A stretch of DNA of 64,000 nucleotides, taken from the NCBI GenBank assembly GCA_963747595.1, contig CAVVFO010000003.1:124001-188000 (forward strand). The letters are read 5' to 3'. This document shows positions 40,604 to 49,521 of the stretch, piece by piece (positions within the stretch are counted from its first letter, which is position 1; each line of letters opens with the position of its first letter). The notes beneath the pieces were generated by a model. It did no database searches. It was not told where the DNA came from and worked only from the letters and a program-made list of their open reading frames with translations. This DNA is from Oleiagrimonas sp963747595. GTDB taxonomy: Bacteria; Pseudomonadota; Gammaproteobacteria; Xanthomonadales; Rhodanobacteraceae. The position numbers and the translations under genes were made by a program.

Positions 40604-41614
40604 TCAGGCCGCGTGCGTTTCCGGCTGCAGAATATCGGCATGCACCGTTGCGCTGCCGGTGTCCGCCTGCAGGGGCTTGAGATCCAGGCGCGCGAACAGC
40701 TGCTGGTCACGCTCCACGTCCGGGTTGCCCGTGGTCAGCAGCTTCTCGCCGTAGAAGATGGAATTGGCGCCGGCGAAGAAGCACAGCGCCTGCATCTCGT
40801 CGCTCATCTGCTCGCGACCGGCGGACAGGCGCACCATCGAGGCCGGCATCAGGATGCGTGCCACGGCAATGGTGCGCACGAACTCGAAGGGATCCAGTGC
40901 CTCGGTCCCTTCCAGCGGCGTGCCGGGGACCTGCACCAGCTGGTTGATCGGTACGGACTGCGGATGCTCGGGCAGCGTCGCCAGGGTCTGCAGCAGGCCG
41001 GCGCGCTGGCTGCGCGTTTCGCCCATGCCGACGATGCCGCCGCAGCATGTCTTCAGACCCGCTTCGCGCACATGGTCCAGGGTATCCAGACGATCCTGAT
41101 AGTCGCGTGTGTGGATGATCTCGCCATAGAATTCCGGCGCGGTATCCAGGTTGTGGTTGTAATAGTCCAGACCGGCATCGCGCAGCGCCTCGGCCTGGCC
41201 TTCGCCCAGCATGCCCAGCGTGGCGCAGGTTTCCATGCCGAGGTCTTTCACCGCGCGCACGATGGCGGCCACCTTGGGGATGTCGCGATCCTTGGGCGCG
41301 CGCCACGCCGCGCCCATGCAGAACCGGCTGGCGCCGGCGGACTTGGCGGCCTGGGCGCGCTCCAGCACGGCCTCCACGCTCATCAGCTTTTCCGCCTGGA
41401 CGCCGGTGTGGTAGCGCGCCGCTTGCGGGCAATAGCCGCAGTCTTCCGGGCACCCGCCGGTCTTGATCGACAGCAGCGTGGAGACCTGCACCGCATTGGG
41501 GTCATGGTGGAGACCATGCACATCGTGCGCGCGCGCCAGCAAGTCGTTGAACGGCAGATCGAACAGGACCAGGACGTCGTCGCGGCTCCAGTCGTGGCGG
41601 ATGGCGGCGGGCAT
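40604..41614 (-). CDS. bioB: Biotin synthase
   Basis: Radical SAM enzyme that inserts sulfur into dethiobiotin. The 336-residue protein has the radical SAM cluster motif CPEDCGYC (C55, C59, C62) and the conserved second-cluster and SAM regions (GASRFCMGAAWR, CATLGMLGEGQAEALRDAGLDYYNHNLDT, CCGGIVGMGET, NSIFYGEKLLTTGNP). The start is ATG 41614 (MPAAIRHDWSRDDV); the open frame continues upstream without a sensible start. It is divergent from the small membrane protein and comF. Confidence 0.96.
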   Translation of the reverse strand: MPAAIRHDWSRDDVLVLFDLPFNDLLARAHDVHGLHHDPNAVQVSTLLSIKTGGCPEDCGYCPQAARYHTGVQAEKLMSVEAVLERAQAAKSAGASRFCMGAAWRAPKDRDIPKVAAIVRAVKDLGMETCATLGMLGEGQAEALRDAGLDYYNHNLDTAPEFYGEIIHTRDYQDRLDTLDHVREAGLKTCCGGIVGMGETRSQRAGLLQTLATLPEHPQSVPINQLVQVPGTPLEGTEALDPFEFVRTIAVARILMPASMVRLSAGREQMSDEMQALCFFAGANSIFYGEKLLTTGNPDVERDQQLFARLDLKPLQADTGSATVHADILQPETHAA

Positions 41615-41645
41615 GGGCGGTCTCCGGAAAGGCGTCGAGTCCGCG

Positions 41646-41674
41646 AGTGTGTGTGTGTGCCGCACGCCTGTCAA
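41646..41674 (-). promoter_or_regulatory. Possible bioB promoter
   Basis: A consensus -35 TTGACA (41674-41669) is followed after 17 bp by a weak -10 CACACT (41651-41646), 31 nt before the bioB ATG. GTCAAC/GTTGAC inverted half-sites flank this area. Confidence 0.3.
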
Positions 41675-41752
41675 CTTGGTAGCAGCCCTCGAGGTTGACG
41701 GGCGTCGGCGTGCACCCACGCTGCCGGTCGGCCGGAACCTGCGGCAGCGCAC

Positions 41753-41780
41753 TTGCCGTGGCGCATGGCGCGCGTAAGAT
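41753..41780 (+). promoter_or_regulatory. Possible promoter for small membrane protein-comF
   Basis: TTGCCG (41753-41758) and TAAGAT (41775-41780) are 16 bp apart, with a predicted 5' leader of about 24 nt. Confidence 0.4.
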
Positions 41781-41810
41781 CGACCGCTATACGTTCGAGG
41801 AGACGAGACC

Positions 41811-42023
41811 ATGAGTGCAGGCCAAGGCAGTGCGGGCAACGTCATCGCGGCGCTGTGCAGTTTCTTCATTCCGGGACTGGGCCAGTTGCTGCAGGGACGG
41901 TTTCTGCTGGCGCTGTTGATGTTCGTGATGGCGGCGGCGCTGTGGATCATCTGGATGGGCTGGATCATCCATCTGTGGTCGATCATCGACGCGGCGCTGT
42001 TCAAGCCGCGCCTGCGGCGCTAG
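41811..42023 (+). CDS. Small two-helix membrane protein (TM2-like)
   Basis: A 70-residue protein with two hydrophobic stretches, IAALCSFFIPGLGQLLQG and LLALLMFVMAAALWIIWMG, and a basic C-terminus. The PGLGQ turn between them recalls the TM2-domain family of small membrane proteins, whose function is unclear. A GAGGAG ribosome binding site lies 8 nt before ATG 41811, supporting expression. comF begins 13 nt downstream. Confidence 0.7.
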   Translation: MSAGQGSAGNVIAALCSFFIPGLGQLLQGRFLLALLMFVMAAALWIIWMGWIIHLWSIIDAALFKPRLRR

Positions 42024-42036
42024 CACCGCGACCGGC

Positions 42037-42750
42037 ATGGAGGTCCGTGGATCCACATGGCGCCAAACCGTCGGCCATGGTCTGCGCGCGCTGTTGCCGC
42101 GCCGCTGCCTGTTGTGCGGCGGTGCCGGCCATGCCGGATTGGACCTGTGCGCCGCGTGCGCTGCGGACCTGCCGCGCAATACCGCATGCTGCGCGCGCTG
42201 CGCCCTGCCACTGGCCCATGCGGCATCGATGTGTGGCCTCTGCCAGCAGCGTGCGCCACGCTGGGATGCGGCGTGGGCACCCTTCGTCTATGGCTGGCCG
42301 CTGAGCCGACTGGAAACACGGTTCAAGTTTCATGAGGACCTGGCTGCCGGTCGCGCCCTGGCGGACCTGTGGGCGCGACAGGCGCGACCCGTGATAATGC
42401 CCGACCTGATCGTGCCGGTCCCGCTGCATCGCTCGCGTCTGCGGCAGCGTGGTTACAACCAGGCGCTGGAGCTGGCTCAGCCCCTGGCGCGACAATTGGG
42501 CGTGGGCATTTCCACGCGCATGCTGCGGCGCGTGCGCGCCACGCCTCCGCAGAGCGAACGTGATGCCCGGGCCCGACGCCTCAACGTGCGCGGCGCCTTC
42601 GATCTGCAGCCGCGTGCGCGTCCGCCGCTACACGTCGCGCTGCTGGACGATATCCTGACCACTGGCGCCACCATGAACGAATGCGCCCGCGTGCTGCGGC
42701 GCGCCGGCGTCCGGCACATCGAGGCATGGGCGATGGCGCGGGTGCCTTGA
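42037..42750 (+). CDS. comF: ComF-family amidophosphoribosyltransferase-like protein
   Basis: A 237-residue ComF protein. The N-terminal cysteine-rich zinc region (RRCLLCGGAG, LCAACAADL, CCARCALP, CGLCQQ) precedes a phosphoribosyltransferase fold with PRPP loop VALLDDILTTGATM and the PVPLHRSRLRQRGYNQALELA segment. ComF is needed for DNA uptake in competent bacteria, where it acts at the cytoplasmic side of single-strand import. Placement next to bioB is common in gammaproteobacteria. Confidence 0.92.
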   Translation: MEVRGSTWRQTVGHGLRALLPRRCLLCGGAGHAGLDLCAACAADLPRNTACCARCALPLAHAASMCGLCQQRAPRWDAAWAPFVYGWPLSRLETRFKFHEDLAAGRALADLWARQARPVIMPDLIVPVPLHRSRLRQRGYNQALELAQPLARQLGVGISTRMLRRVRATPPQSERDARARRLNVRGAFDLQPRARPPLHVALLDDILTTGATMNECARVLRRAGVRHIEAWAMARVP

Positions 42751-42852
42751 TCATTTTGGGTTGTACAGCCAAGTTGTATGCATAGACCTGACGGTTATCG
42801 CGCCGGGGCTCCAGGGGTCTTACACTTTCCAGCGTCTCTCCATGGACTCGAT

Positions 42853-43773
42853 ATGAACCAGCAGGCCACCCCCGACACGATGTCGCATCTGACCCACCTG
42901 GAAGCCGAGAGCATCCACATCCTGCGTGAAGTGGCGGCGGAGTTCGCCAATCCCGTCATGCTGTACTCCGTGGGCAAGGATTCCTCGGTGCTGCTGCATC
43001 TTTTGCAGAAGGCGTTTCATCCCGCGCCGCCGCCGATCCCGTTGATGCACGTGGATACCACCTGGAAGTTTCGTGAAATGATCGCCTTCCGCGATCGGCG
43101 CGCGAAGGAGACGGGCTGCCGGCTGATCGCCTATACCAATCAGGATGGCGTGCGCGACGGCGTGGGGCCATTCACGCACGGCTCGGCGGTGCATACCGAC
43201 ATCATGAAGACGCAGGCGCTGAAGCAGGCGCTGGACAAGTACAAGTTCGATGCCGCCATTGGCGGGGCGCGGCGCGACGAGGAAAAATCGCGGGCCAAGG
43301 AACGCGTGTTCTCGTTCCGCAACGCGCAGCACCGCTGGGATCCGAAGAACCAGCGCGCCGAGCTGTGGAACCTGTACAACGCGCGTATCGCCAAGGGCGA
43401 AAGTGTGCGCGTGTTTCCGCTGTCCAACTGGACCGAGCTGGACATCTGGCTGTACATCTACCGCGAATCCATTCCCGTGCCGTCGCTGTATCTGGCCGCC
43501 GAGCGCCCGGTAGTGGAACGCGACGGCACGCTGATCATGGTCGATGACGACCGCATGCCGCTGGATCCGGGTGAAAAACCGCAGATGCGCAGCGTGCGCT
43601 TTCGCACCCTGGGCTGCTATCCATTGACCGGTGCGATCGAATCGGACGCGGACACACTGCCCAAGGTGATCCAGGAAATGCTGGTGGCCACCACCTCCGA
43701 GCGCCAGGGCCGGGTCATCGACAAGGACGCGGGTGCATCCATGGAGCAGAAGAAACAGGAAGGATATTTCTGA
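42853..43773 (+). CDS. cysD: Sulfate adenylyltransferase subunit 2
   Basis: ATP sulfurylase catalytic subunit, making adenosine 5'-phosphosulfate with the CysN GTPase. The 306-residue protein shows the PP-loop MLYSVGKDSSVLLHL, DTTWKFREMI, FTHGSAVHTDIMKTQAL, GGARRDEEKSRAKERVFSFR and TLGCYPLTGAIES. The start is ATG 42853 (MNQQATPDTM), giving the normal length; a start at 42778 would add an atypical leader. Its stop TGA overlaps the ATG of a 50-codon ORF that leads to cysN. Confidence 0.95.
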   Translation: MNQQATPDTMSHLTHLEAESIHILREVAAEFANPVMLYSVGKDSSVLLHLLQKAFHPAPPPIPLMHVDTTWKFREMIAFRDRRAKETGCRLIAYTNQDGVRDGVGPFTHGSAVHTDIMKTQALKQALDKYKFDAAIGGARRDEEKSRAKERVFSFRNAQHRWDPKNQRAELWNLYNARIAKGESVRVFPLSNWTELDIWLYIYRESIPVPSLYLAAERPVVERDGTLIMVDDDRMPLDPGEKPQMRSVRFRTLGCYPLTGAIESDADTLPKVIQEMLVATTSERQGRVIDKDAGASMEQKKQEGYF

Positions 43774-43925
43774 TGAGCGTGATTACCACACAGTCCCGTA
43801 GGGCGGCTCGAGGAGCGCCAGCGACGGAGCCGCCGCTTTGCAAATTTGTTCGTTACCGCCGGCAGGCGAGTCCGCCGCAATGCTCTCAGGCCCTCCCTGC
43901 TGCAGAGCAGGAGGTGACGGCATGA
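43773..43925 (+). CDS. Putative 50-codon bridging ORF between cysD and cysN
   Basis: It starts in TGATG overlapping the cysD stop and ends in ATGA overlapping the cysN start, without stops between. The first eight codons read MSVITTQS, like the beginning of a CysN protein; then a half copy of repeat family A begins (43798-43834). The ORF is not in frame with cysN. It may be the remnant of an older cysN 5' end split by the repeat, now acting as a translational bridge; there is no sign of a protein function. Confidence 0.4.
   Translation: MSVITTQSRRAARGAPATEPPLCKFVRYRRQASPPQCSQALPAAEQEVTA
43798..43834. repeat. Palindromic repeat family A, half copy (cysD-cysN)
   Basis: GTAGGGCGGCTCGAGGAG then GCGACGGAGCCGCC: the left arm of the family only, here inside the bridging ORF. 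Confidence 0.65.
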
Positions 43926-45817
43926 GTACCGCCGACACCGCCACCGATACCATCAATGCCTACCTGCAGCAGCACGAGACCAAGGGTCTGCTGCGGCTGC
44001 TGACCTGCGGCAGCGTGGACGATGGCAAGAGCACGCTGCTGGGCCGGCTGCTGTACGACACCAAGCTGCTGTTCGACGATCAGCTCTCTGCATTGGAGGG
44101 CGACAGCCAGCGCCACGGCACGCAGAACGGCGAACTGGATTTCGCGCTGCTGGTCGACGGTCTGGCCGCCGAGCGCGAGCAGGGCATCACCATCGACGTG
44201 GCCTACCGCTTCTTCGATACCGAGCGGCGCAAGTTCATCGTCGCCGACTGCCCCGGCCACGAGCAGTACACGCGCAACATGGCCACCGGCGCCTCCACCG
44301 CGGACCTGGCGGTGGTCCTGGTCGATGCACGCAAGGGCCTGCTGACGCAGACCCGCCGGCACAGTTACATCTGTTCGCTGCTGGGGCTGGATCACGTACT
44401 GCTGGCGGTGAACAAGATGGACCTGGTCGATTATGACCAGGACGTGTTCAACGGCATCGAGAGCGGCTATCGCGAACTGGCCGCGCAGTTGGGTATCGAG
44501 CATGTGACGGCGGTGCCGGTCTCCGCGTTGCGCGGCGACAACGTCAGCACGCGCAGTGCGGCGATGCCGTGGTACCACGGTCCGACCCTGTTGGAAACAC
44601 TGGAAACCATCGAGGTGACGCGTGCCGCCGATCACACCGGTTTCCGTATGCCGGTGCAGTGGGTGTGTCGCCCGGATCAGCATTTTCGCGGTTATGCGGG
44701 CGGCGTGGCGTCCGGGCGTATCGCGGTAGGCGATGAAGTGGTCGTGCTGCCCGGCGGCTCCCGCACGCACGTCGAGCGCATCATCACCGCTGATGGGGAC
44801 CTGTCCGCGGCCGGCGCCGGCGACGCCATCACCCTGACCTTGACAGATGAGCGCGACATCAGCCGTGGCGACGTCATCGCAGCCGCCGCGCAGCCGCCAC
44901 AGGTGGCCGATCAGTTTGCCGCGCACCTGCTGTGGATGGACGGCGGTGCGCTGTTGCCGGGGCGCCCGTACTGGCTGAAGGTCGGCACACGCACGGTTAG
45001 TGCGCAGATCACCGAGATCAAGCACAAGGTGGACGTCAACACGCAGGATCAACTGGCCGCCAAACGCCTGGAACTGAACGAGGTGGGCTTTTGCAACCTC
45101 AGTCTGGATCACGCCATCGCCTTCGAGCCCTACGCGGACTGCCGCGAGCTGGGCGCGTTCATCCTCATCGACCGGCAGACCCATGGCACCGTGGCCGCCG
45201 GCACACTGAATTTCGCCCTGCGTCGCGCCGACAACATCCACTGGCAACACGTGGATATCGACCGTGCCGCGCGCGCCCGCATCAAGGGTCAGGATCCGGC
45301 CTGCCTGTGGTTCACGGGCCTGTCCGGCTCCGGCAAGTCCACGGTGGCCAACCTGGTGGAGCAACGCCTGCACGCCATGGGGTACCACACCACCATGCTG
45401 GACGGCGACAACGTTCGCCACGGACTCAACCGCGACCTGGGATTCACGGACGAGGATCGCGTGGAGAACATCCGCCGCGTCGCTGAAGTGGCAAAGTTGA
45501 TGACGGACGCGGGACTGATCGTGCTGGTCTCGTTCATCAGCCCCTTCCGTAGTGAGCGGCGCATGGCGCGGCAGCTGTTCCCCGCAGGCGCATTCCACGA
45601 AGTCTTCGTGGATACGCCCCTGGAGATCTGCGAGCAGCGCGACCCCAAGGGGCTGTATGCCAAGGCCCGTGCCGGCGAAATGAAGAATTTCACCGGTATC
45701 GACTCGCCCTACGAGATACCCGAAGATGCCGAGATGCATCTGCGCACCACGGACACGCAGCCCGAGCAGCTGGCGCGGCAGGTCGTGGAAACGCTCCTGG
45801 CGTCCCCGGATTCGTAG
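43922..45817 (+). CDS. cysNC: Bifunctional sulfate adenylyltransferase subunit 1/adenylylsulfate kinase
   Basis: A 631-residue fusion. The N-terminal CysN GTPase (G1 GSVDDGKS at 30-37, DCPGHEQYTRNMATGAS, NKMDLVDY) drives ATP sulfurylase; EF-Tu-like beta domains follow. The C-terminal CysC kinase (P-loop GLSGSGKS at 466-473, DGDNVRHGLNRDLGF) phosphorylates APS to PAPS. Such fusions occur in xanthomonads and rhizobia (NodQ). A strong GGAGG site precedes ATG 43922. The gap to cysD contains a repeat and the bridging ORF. No cysH, cysI, cysJ or cysG is in the window. Confidence 0.95.
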   Translation: MSTADTATDTINAYLQQHETKGLLRLLTCGSVDDGKSTLLGRLLYDTKLLFDDQLSALEGDSQRHGTQNGELDFALLVDGLAAEREQGITIDVAYRFFDTERRKFIVADCPGHEQYTRNMATGASTADLAVVLVDARKGLLTQTRRHSYICSLLGLDHVLLAVNKMDLVDYDQDVFNGIESGYRELAAQLGIEHVTAVPVSALRGDNVSTRSAAMPWYHGPTLLETLETIEVTRAADHTGFRMPVQWVCRPDQHFRGYAGGVASGRIAVGDEVVVLPGGSRTHVERIITADGDLSAAGAGDAITLTLTDERDISRGDVIAAAAQPPQVADQFAAHLLWMDGGALLPGRPYWLKVGTRTVSAQITEIKHKVDVNTQDQLAAKRLELNEVGFCNLSLDHAIAFEPYADCRELGAFILIDRQTHGTVAAGTLNFALRRADNIHWQHVDIDRAARARIKGQDPACLWFTGLSGSGKSTVANLVEQRLHAMGYHTTMLDGDNVRHGLNRDLGFTDEDRVENIRRVAEVAKLMTDAGLIVLVSFISPFRSERRMARQLFPAGAFHEVFVDTPLEICEQRDPKGLYAKARAGEMKNFTGIDSPYEIPEDAEMHLRTTDTQPEQLARQVVETLLASPDS

Positions 45818-45830
45818 GCCGGAGGATTTA

Positions 45831-45978
45831 CAGGGCGGATCAATCCCGCACGGGGACTTCCTCGGGTCGGGAACAACGCGAGGTATCCGCCTGGTCGCGT
45901 TGGATTATCTGATCTTCCAGCAAGCACGCGGCTCAGGGATCCCGGATCAGCCCGGCCCCCTGAGCCGCCCTGCGCGGT
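45831..45978. repeat. Diverged family A-like repeat (cysNC-ubiA gap)
   Basis: CAGGGCGGATCA at the left and GGCTCAGGG...CTGAGCCGCCCTG at the right recall family A ends, but the interior differs. It separates convergent cysNC and ubiA. Confidence 0.45.
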
Positions 45979-46026
45979 TACAAGGCGCTGTGGGAACACC
46001 AGAGTCGCGGTGCTGCAGCCGCTGAC

Positions 46027-47049
46027 TCAGCGAATCGACAGCGCCGCGAGCAGCCCCGCCCAGATCACGAAGCCGACCCAGTTGTTGTTGCGGAATGCCT
46101 CCAGACAGGGGCCGCGTTCACGCGTGCGGATGATCCACTGCTGCCAGGCAAACAGCGCGATGGCCGCCAGCAGCCCCAGCCAGTAAGGCCAGCCCAGGTG
46201 CGCGCGGCGGCCCACCAGCGCCATCGCCAAGACGAACGTGCCCATCAGCACGCCGATGATGGTGCGGTCCATATCGCCGAACAGGATGGCGGTGGACTTG
46301 GCGCCGACCTTGAGGTCGTCGGCACGATCGACCATGGCGTACTCGGTGTCGTACATCGTCGACCAGATGACGTTGGCCAGGAAAAGCACCCAGGCCAGCA
46401 CCGGAACATGGTCGCTGACAGCGGCGAAGGCCATGGGGATGGACCAGCCGAATGCTGCACCCAGTACCACCTGCGGCAGATGCGTATAGCGCTTGGTGAA
46501 CGGATACAGCGCCGCCAGCGCCGCGCCACCGAAGGACAACTCGATGGTCAGGCGGTTGGTCAGCAGCACCAGGCCGAAGGCGACCACCAGCAGTAGCGCG
46601 AATAGCGTCACGGCCGCGCGCGGACTGATGCGGCCGGAGGCGATCGGTCGATAGCGGGTGCGTTGCACCTGCGCATCCAGTTTGCGATCGGCAAAATCGT
46701 TGATGGCGCAACCGGCCGAGCGCATCACGAACACGCCCAGGGTGAAAATGATCAGCGTCTGCCACGGTGGCAACACGGTATCGGCGGCCAGCCACAGCGC
46801 CCACCAGCACGCCCACAGCAGCAGCAGCGCACCCACCGGGCGGTCCATGCGCGTGAGCACCAGATAATCGTAGGCGGTATCGCGCCAGTCGCGCGGCAGC
46901 AGCTTCAGCAGCACTCTCAGCACGCTGCCGGCGCGTCTGGAGCTGTCTTCCGGACGCTGCGCGGCCCGGCGCCGGATCTGCTCCGCGGAGGGTCGCGCCG
47001 CGGGACGTACCGGACGTGGCCGCGCGGATGGCTTTTTCTTCGGACTCAT
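46027..47049 (-). CDS. ubiA: 4-hydroxybenzoate octaprenyltransferase
   Basis: Inner-membrane prenyltransferase that attaches the polyprenyl tail to 4-hydroxybenzoate in ubiquinone synthesis. The first Asp motif NDFADRKLD is at 117-125 and the second, YDTEYAMVDRADDLKVG, lies in the second half; about nine membrane helices are seen. Typical UbiA is about 290 residues; this reading has 340 because of a 45-residue N-terminal extension rich in Lys, Arg and Pro. The extension may be real or the true start may be a later codon; the nearest later in-frame start is not obvious. Confidence 0.92.
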   Translation of the reverse strand: MSPKKKPSARPRPVRPAARPSAEQIRRRAAQRPEDSSRRAGSVLRVLLKLLPRDWRDTAYDYLVLTRMDRPVGALLLLWACWWALWLAADTVLPPWQTLIIFTLGVFVMRSAGCAINDFADRKLDAQVQRTRYRPIASGRISPRAAVTLFALLLVVAFGLVLLTNRLTIELSFGGAALAALYPFTKRYTHLPQVVLGAAFGWSIPMAFAAVSDHVPVLAWVLFLANVIWSTMYDTEYAMVDRADDLKVGAKSTAILFGDMDRTIIGVLMGTFVLAMALVGRRAHLGWPYWLGLLAAIALFAWQQWIIRTRERGPCLEAFRNNNWVGFVIWAGLLAALSIR

Positions 47050-47097
47050 GGCTCCAAGTGTAGGCGATCCGGCCCCCGCCCCGAATCTTCATGGCGC

Positions 47098-47135
47098 GTA
47101 GGGTGGCTCAAGGAGCCAAAGGCGACGGAGCCGCC
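47098..47135. repeat. Palindromic repeat family A, half copy (ubiA-ilvM)
   Basis: GTAGGGTGGCTCAAGGAGCC then GCGACGGAGCCGCC; left arm only. It lies upstream of ubiA and downstream of the branched-chain operon. Confidence 0.65.
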
Positions 47136-47218
47136 CTGCTACTGCATGCCGCGCGCTTGAGCCCCTGTTCCCCAAACGATGGAGCCGTTTGGGCGGAGCC
47201 GCGCCGTTTTACGGGTGT

Positions 47219-47476
47219 TTATGCTGCGTTGCCAACGCGGTCCACCGTGGTGTGCTCGATCTCGAGCACGTCGACGAGCTTGCCGATCTGGTTGAGGATC
47301 TGCGTCAGGCGCGCCTGGTCGCCGTAGACGGTGACAGTCAGGCGCGAGACGGAGGTGTCGTCGGTGGGTGCCACGTTGAGCGTTTCGATGTTGTGGCCCC
47401 GTGCGGAGAACAGGCCGGCCACGCGCACCAGGGCGCCGGCTTCATTCTGCAGCAGGATGGTCAGCGTGTGTTTCAT
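47219..47476 (-). CDS. ilvM: Acetolactate synthase small subunit, ACT-domain only
   Basis: An 85-residue ACT-domain protein (HTLTILLQNEAGALVRVAGLFSARGHNIETLNV) that regulates and stabilises the catalytic subunit IlvB. It is the short IlvM-like form with a single ACT domain rather than the roughly 160-residue IlvH/IlvN with two domains, so valine feedback may differ. It begins 15 nt after the ilvB stop and is the last gene of the branched-chain operon. Confidence 0.9.
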   Translation of the reverse strand: MKHTLTILLQNEAGALVRVAGLFSARGHNIETLNVAPTDDTSVSRLTVTVYGDQARLTQILNQIGKLVDVLEIEHTTVDRVGNAA

Positions 47477-47491
47477 GACAAAAGACCTCGG

Positions 47492-49333
47492 CTAGAACAT
47501 GGAGCTGGAAGGCGCATCCGCGTCGCCATCACTGCGGCGAGAGGCGATGAACTCGCCGGTAATCATCTGCGCGTAGCTGGCCCCGGGGCCGACCATGGGG
47601 TAGACGCCGGCGTCCGGGTCGATGAGCACTTCGAGAAAGGCGGGACCATCAAAATCGAGGAACTCGGTGACGGTGGTTTCCACGTCCTCGCGGCACTCCA
47701 GACGGCGCGCCCAGGGGAAACCGTCGGCCTCGGCGGCCTTGATGAAATCCTTGCGGTGCAGGCTCTTGTCGGAGGCCATGAAGCGACCCTTGAAGAAGAG
47801 CTTCTGCCACTGCCGCACCATGCCGTCGCCGCAGTTGTTCATCACCACCACCTTCAGCGGCAGGCCATAGGTGGTGACGGTTTCCAGCTCGCCCACGTTC
47901 ATGCGGATGCTGGCATCGCCGTCGATGTCGATGACCAGTGCGTTGGGGCGCGCGAATTGTGCTCCGATGGCCGCCGGCAGGCCGAAGCCCATGGTGCCCA
48001 TGGAGCCGGAGGTCAGCCATTGCCGCGGCTCGCGGAAATCCAGGTACTGCGCGGCCCACATCTGATGCTGACCGACGCCCGTGCTGATGATGGCGTTGCC
48101 CTGGGTGTGCCGGTTTATGGCCTCCAGGACCGCGTAAGGCTGGATCAGTTCGCTGCCCTTGTCGTAATTCATGGCATGGTCGCGCTTGAGTGCGGTCACA
48201 TGTGCACGCCAGTCATCCAGATCCGGCGTGAAGCCACGCGCGGTGCCATAGCGCAATAGACGCTCGAGCGCCTTGCGCACGGGACCCACGTGCTGCCAGT
48301 CCACGCGCTTGACCTTGTTGATCTCCGCCGGGTCGATGTCGACCTGGGCGATGAACCGGGAGCGTGGTGCGAAGGCGTCCGGTGCACCGGCCACGCGGTC
48401 GTCGAACCGTGCACCCAGGGCGAACACGAAATCGCAGTCCTCCACGGCGTAGTTGGCGTAGGCGGTGCCGTGCATGCCCAGCATGTGCAGGGCCAGCGGA
48501 TCGGTGGTGTCGATGGCCCCCAACCCCATCAGGGTGGTCGTGACCGGCACGCCGAATGCCTGCACGAACGCCCGCAGCTCTGGTGCGGCCTCGCCGGCGA
48601 TGATGCCGCCGCCGGCGTAGATCAGCGGTCGCTTCGCACGCAGCAGGGCGTCGAAGAATGCGGCGCAGGCGATGTCATCCAGTTCCGACTGTTCGGCCGC
48701 GCTCAGGCGTGCGCGGTAGCCGGGCAGGGACAGCTCGCTGTTGCCGCGAAACTCGAGTCGCGCATTCTGCACGTCCTTGGGAATATCCACCACCACCGGC
48801 CCGGGGCGGCCGCTGCGGGCCACGGTGAAGGCAGTGCGCAGCACGGCTTCCAAGCGTTCGGGCGCGGTCACCAGGAACACATGCTTGGCGCAGGCGCTCA
48901 TGATGTTGGTGATGGGTGCCTCCTGGAAAGCATCCGAGCCAATGGAACCGGTGGCCACCTGGCCGCAGATCACCACCATGGGGATGGAATCGGCCATTGA
49001 ATCGCGCACCGGCGTCACGGTATTGGTGGCGCCAGGTCCGGATGTGACCACCGCCACCCCCACCTTGCCTGACGCGCGTGCGTAGCCGGAGGCCATGAAG
49101 CCGGCACCCTGCTCGTTGGCCGGCGTCACCAGCGGCATGGGTTCGCCGCCGTCCGGCTTCGGGTGCGTGGCGTTGTGGCGGAACACGGCGTCGTACACGG
49201 GCAATATGGCGCCGCCGGAGTAGCCGAACAGCATGTCCACGCCTTCGTCCGCGAGCACCCGTACCACCACGTCGGCACCGGTCATGGCCGGATCCGGATG
49301 GGATTTGATGGCAGGTCGTGCGGATGCATTCAC
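47492..49333 (-). CDS. ilvB: Acetolactate synthase large subunit
   Basis: ThDP-dependent enzyme making acetolactate (valine/leucine) or acetohydroxybutyrate (isoleucine). The 613-residue protein has the catalytic Glu region LVTPANEQGAGFMASGYARASGK, SGPGATN, FAD contacts, and the ThDP-binding IDIDGDASIRMNVGELETVTTYGLPLKVVVMNN. The GTG start at 49333 is preceded by AAGGA about 10 nt upstream; the open frame extends further but crosses a repeat. Some call the form paired with IlvM IlvG. The ilvC gene lies upstream across a 188-bp gap carrying a family A repeat. Confidence 0.95.
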   Translation of the reverse strand: MNASARPAIKSHPDPAMTGADVVVRVLADEGVDMLFGYSGGAILPVYDAVFRHNATHPKPDGGEPMPLVTPANEQGAGFMASGYARASGKVGVAVVTSGPGATNTVTPVRDSMADSIPMVVICGQVATGSIGSDAFQEAPITNIMSACAKHVFLVTAPERLEAVLRTAFTVARSGRPGPVVVDIPKDVQNARLEFRGNSELSLPGYRARLSAAEQSELDDIACAAFFDALLRAKRPLIYAGGGIIAGEAAPELRAFVQAFGVPVTTTLMGLGAIDTTDPLALHMLGMHGTAYANYAVEDCDFVFALGARFDDRVAGAPDAFAPRSRFIAQVDIDPAEINKVKRVDWQHVGPVRKALERLLRYGTARGFTPDLDDWRAHVTALKRDHAMNYDKGSELIQPYAVLEAINRHTQGNAIISTGVGQHQMWAAQYLDFREPRQWLTSGSMGTMGFGLPAAIGAQFARPNALVIDIDGDASIRMNVGELETVTTYGLPLKVVVMNNCGDGMVRQWQKLFFKGRFMASDKSLHRKDFIKAAEADGFPWARRLECREDVETTVTEFLDFDGPAFLEVLIDPDAGVYPMVGPGASYAQMITGEFIASRRSDGDADAPSSSMF

Positions 49334-49387
49334 GAGGCGTGATTCCTTGCAGAGAGGTGGGTTTTTCGATGCCACTGTGCGTCTCGA

Positions 49388-49495
49388 GTCGGGCAGATCA
49401 AGGAGCAACGCGACGGATCCGCCTGCTTGCCGGTAACCCACCTGATGTCCCGCAAGCAGGCGGATCCGTTGCTGGCGCGCCTTGAGCCGCCCTAC
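49388..49495. repeat. Palindromic repeat family A, full copy 2 (ilvC-ilvB)
   Basis: 108 bp, ends GTCGGGCAGATCAAGGA and CCTTGAGCCGCCCTAC; inner arms GGATCCGCCTGCTTGC and GCAAGCAGGCGGATCC are perfectly complementary, so a transcript would fold into a long hairpin. Confidence 0.88.
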
Positions 49496-49521
49496 CAGAG
49501 CGATCGGAACGATCGATGCAT

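Noticed and set aside
43886..45739. 617-codon minus-strand open frame opposite cysNC
   Set aside because: It overlaps the well-supported cysNC gene and lacks any domain; typical antisense shadow.
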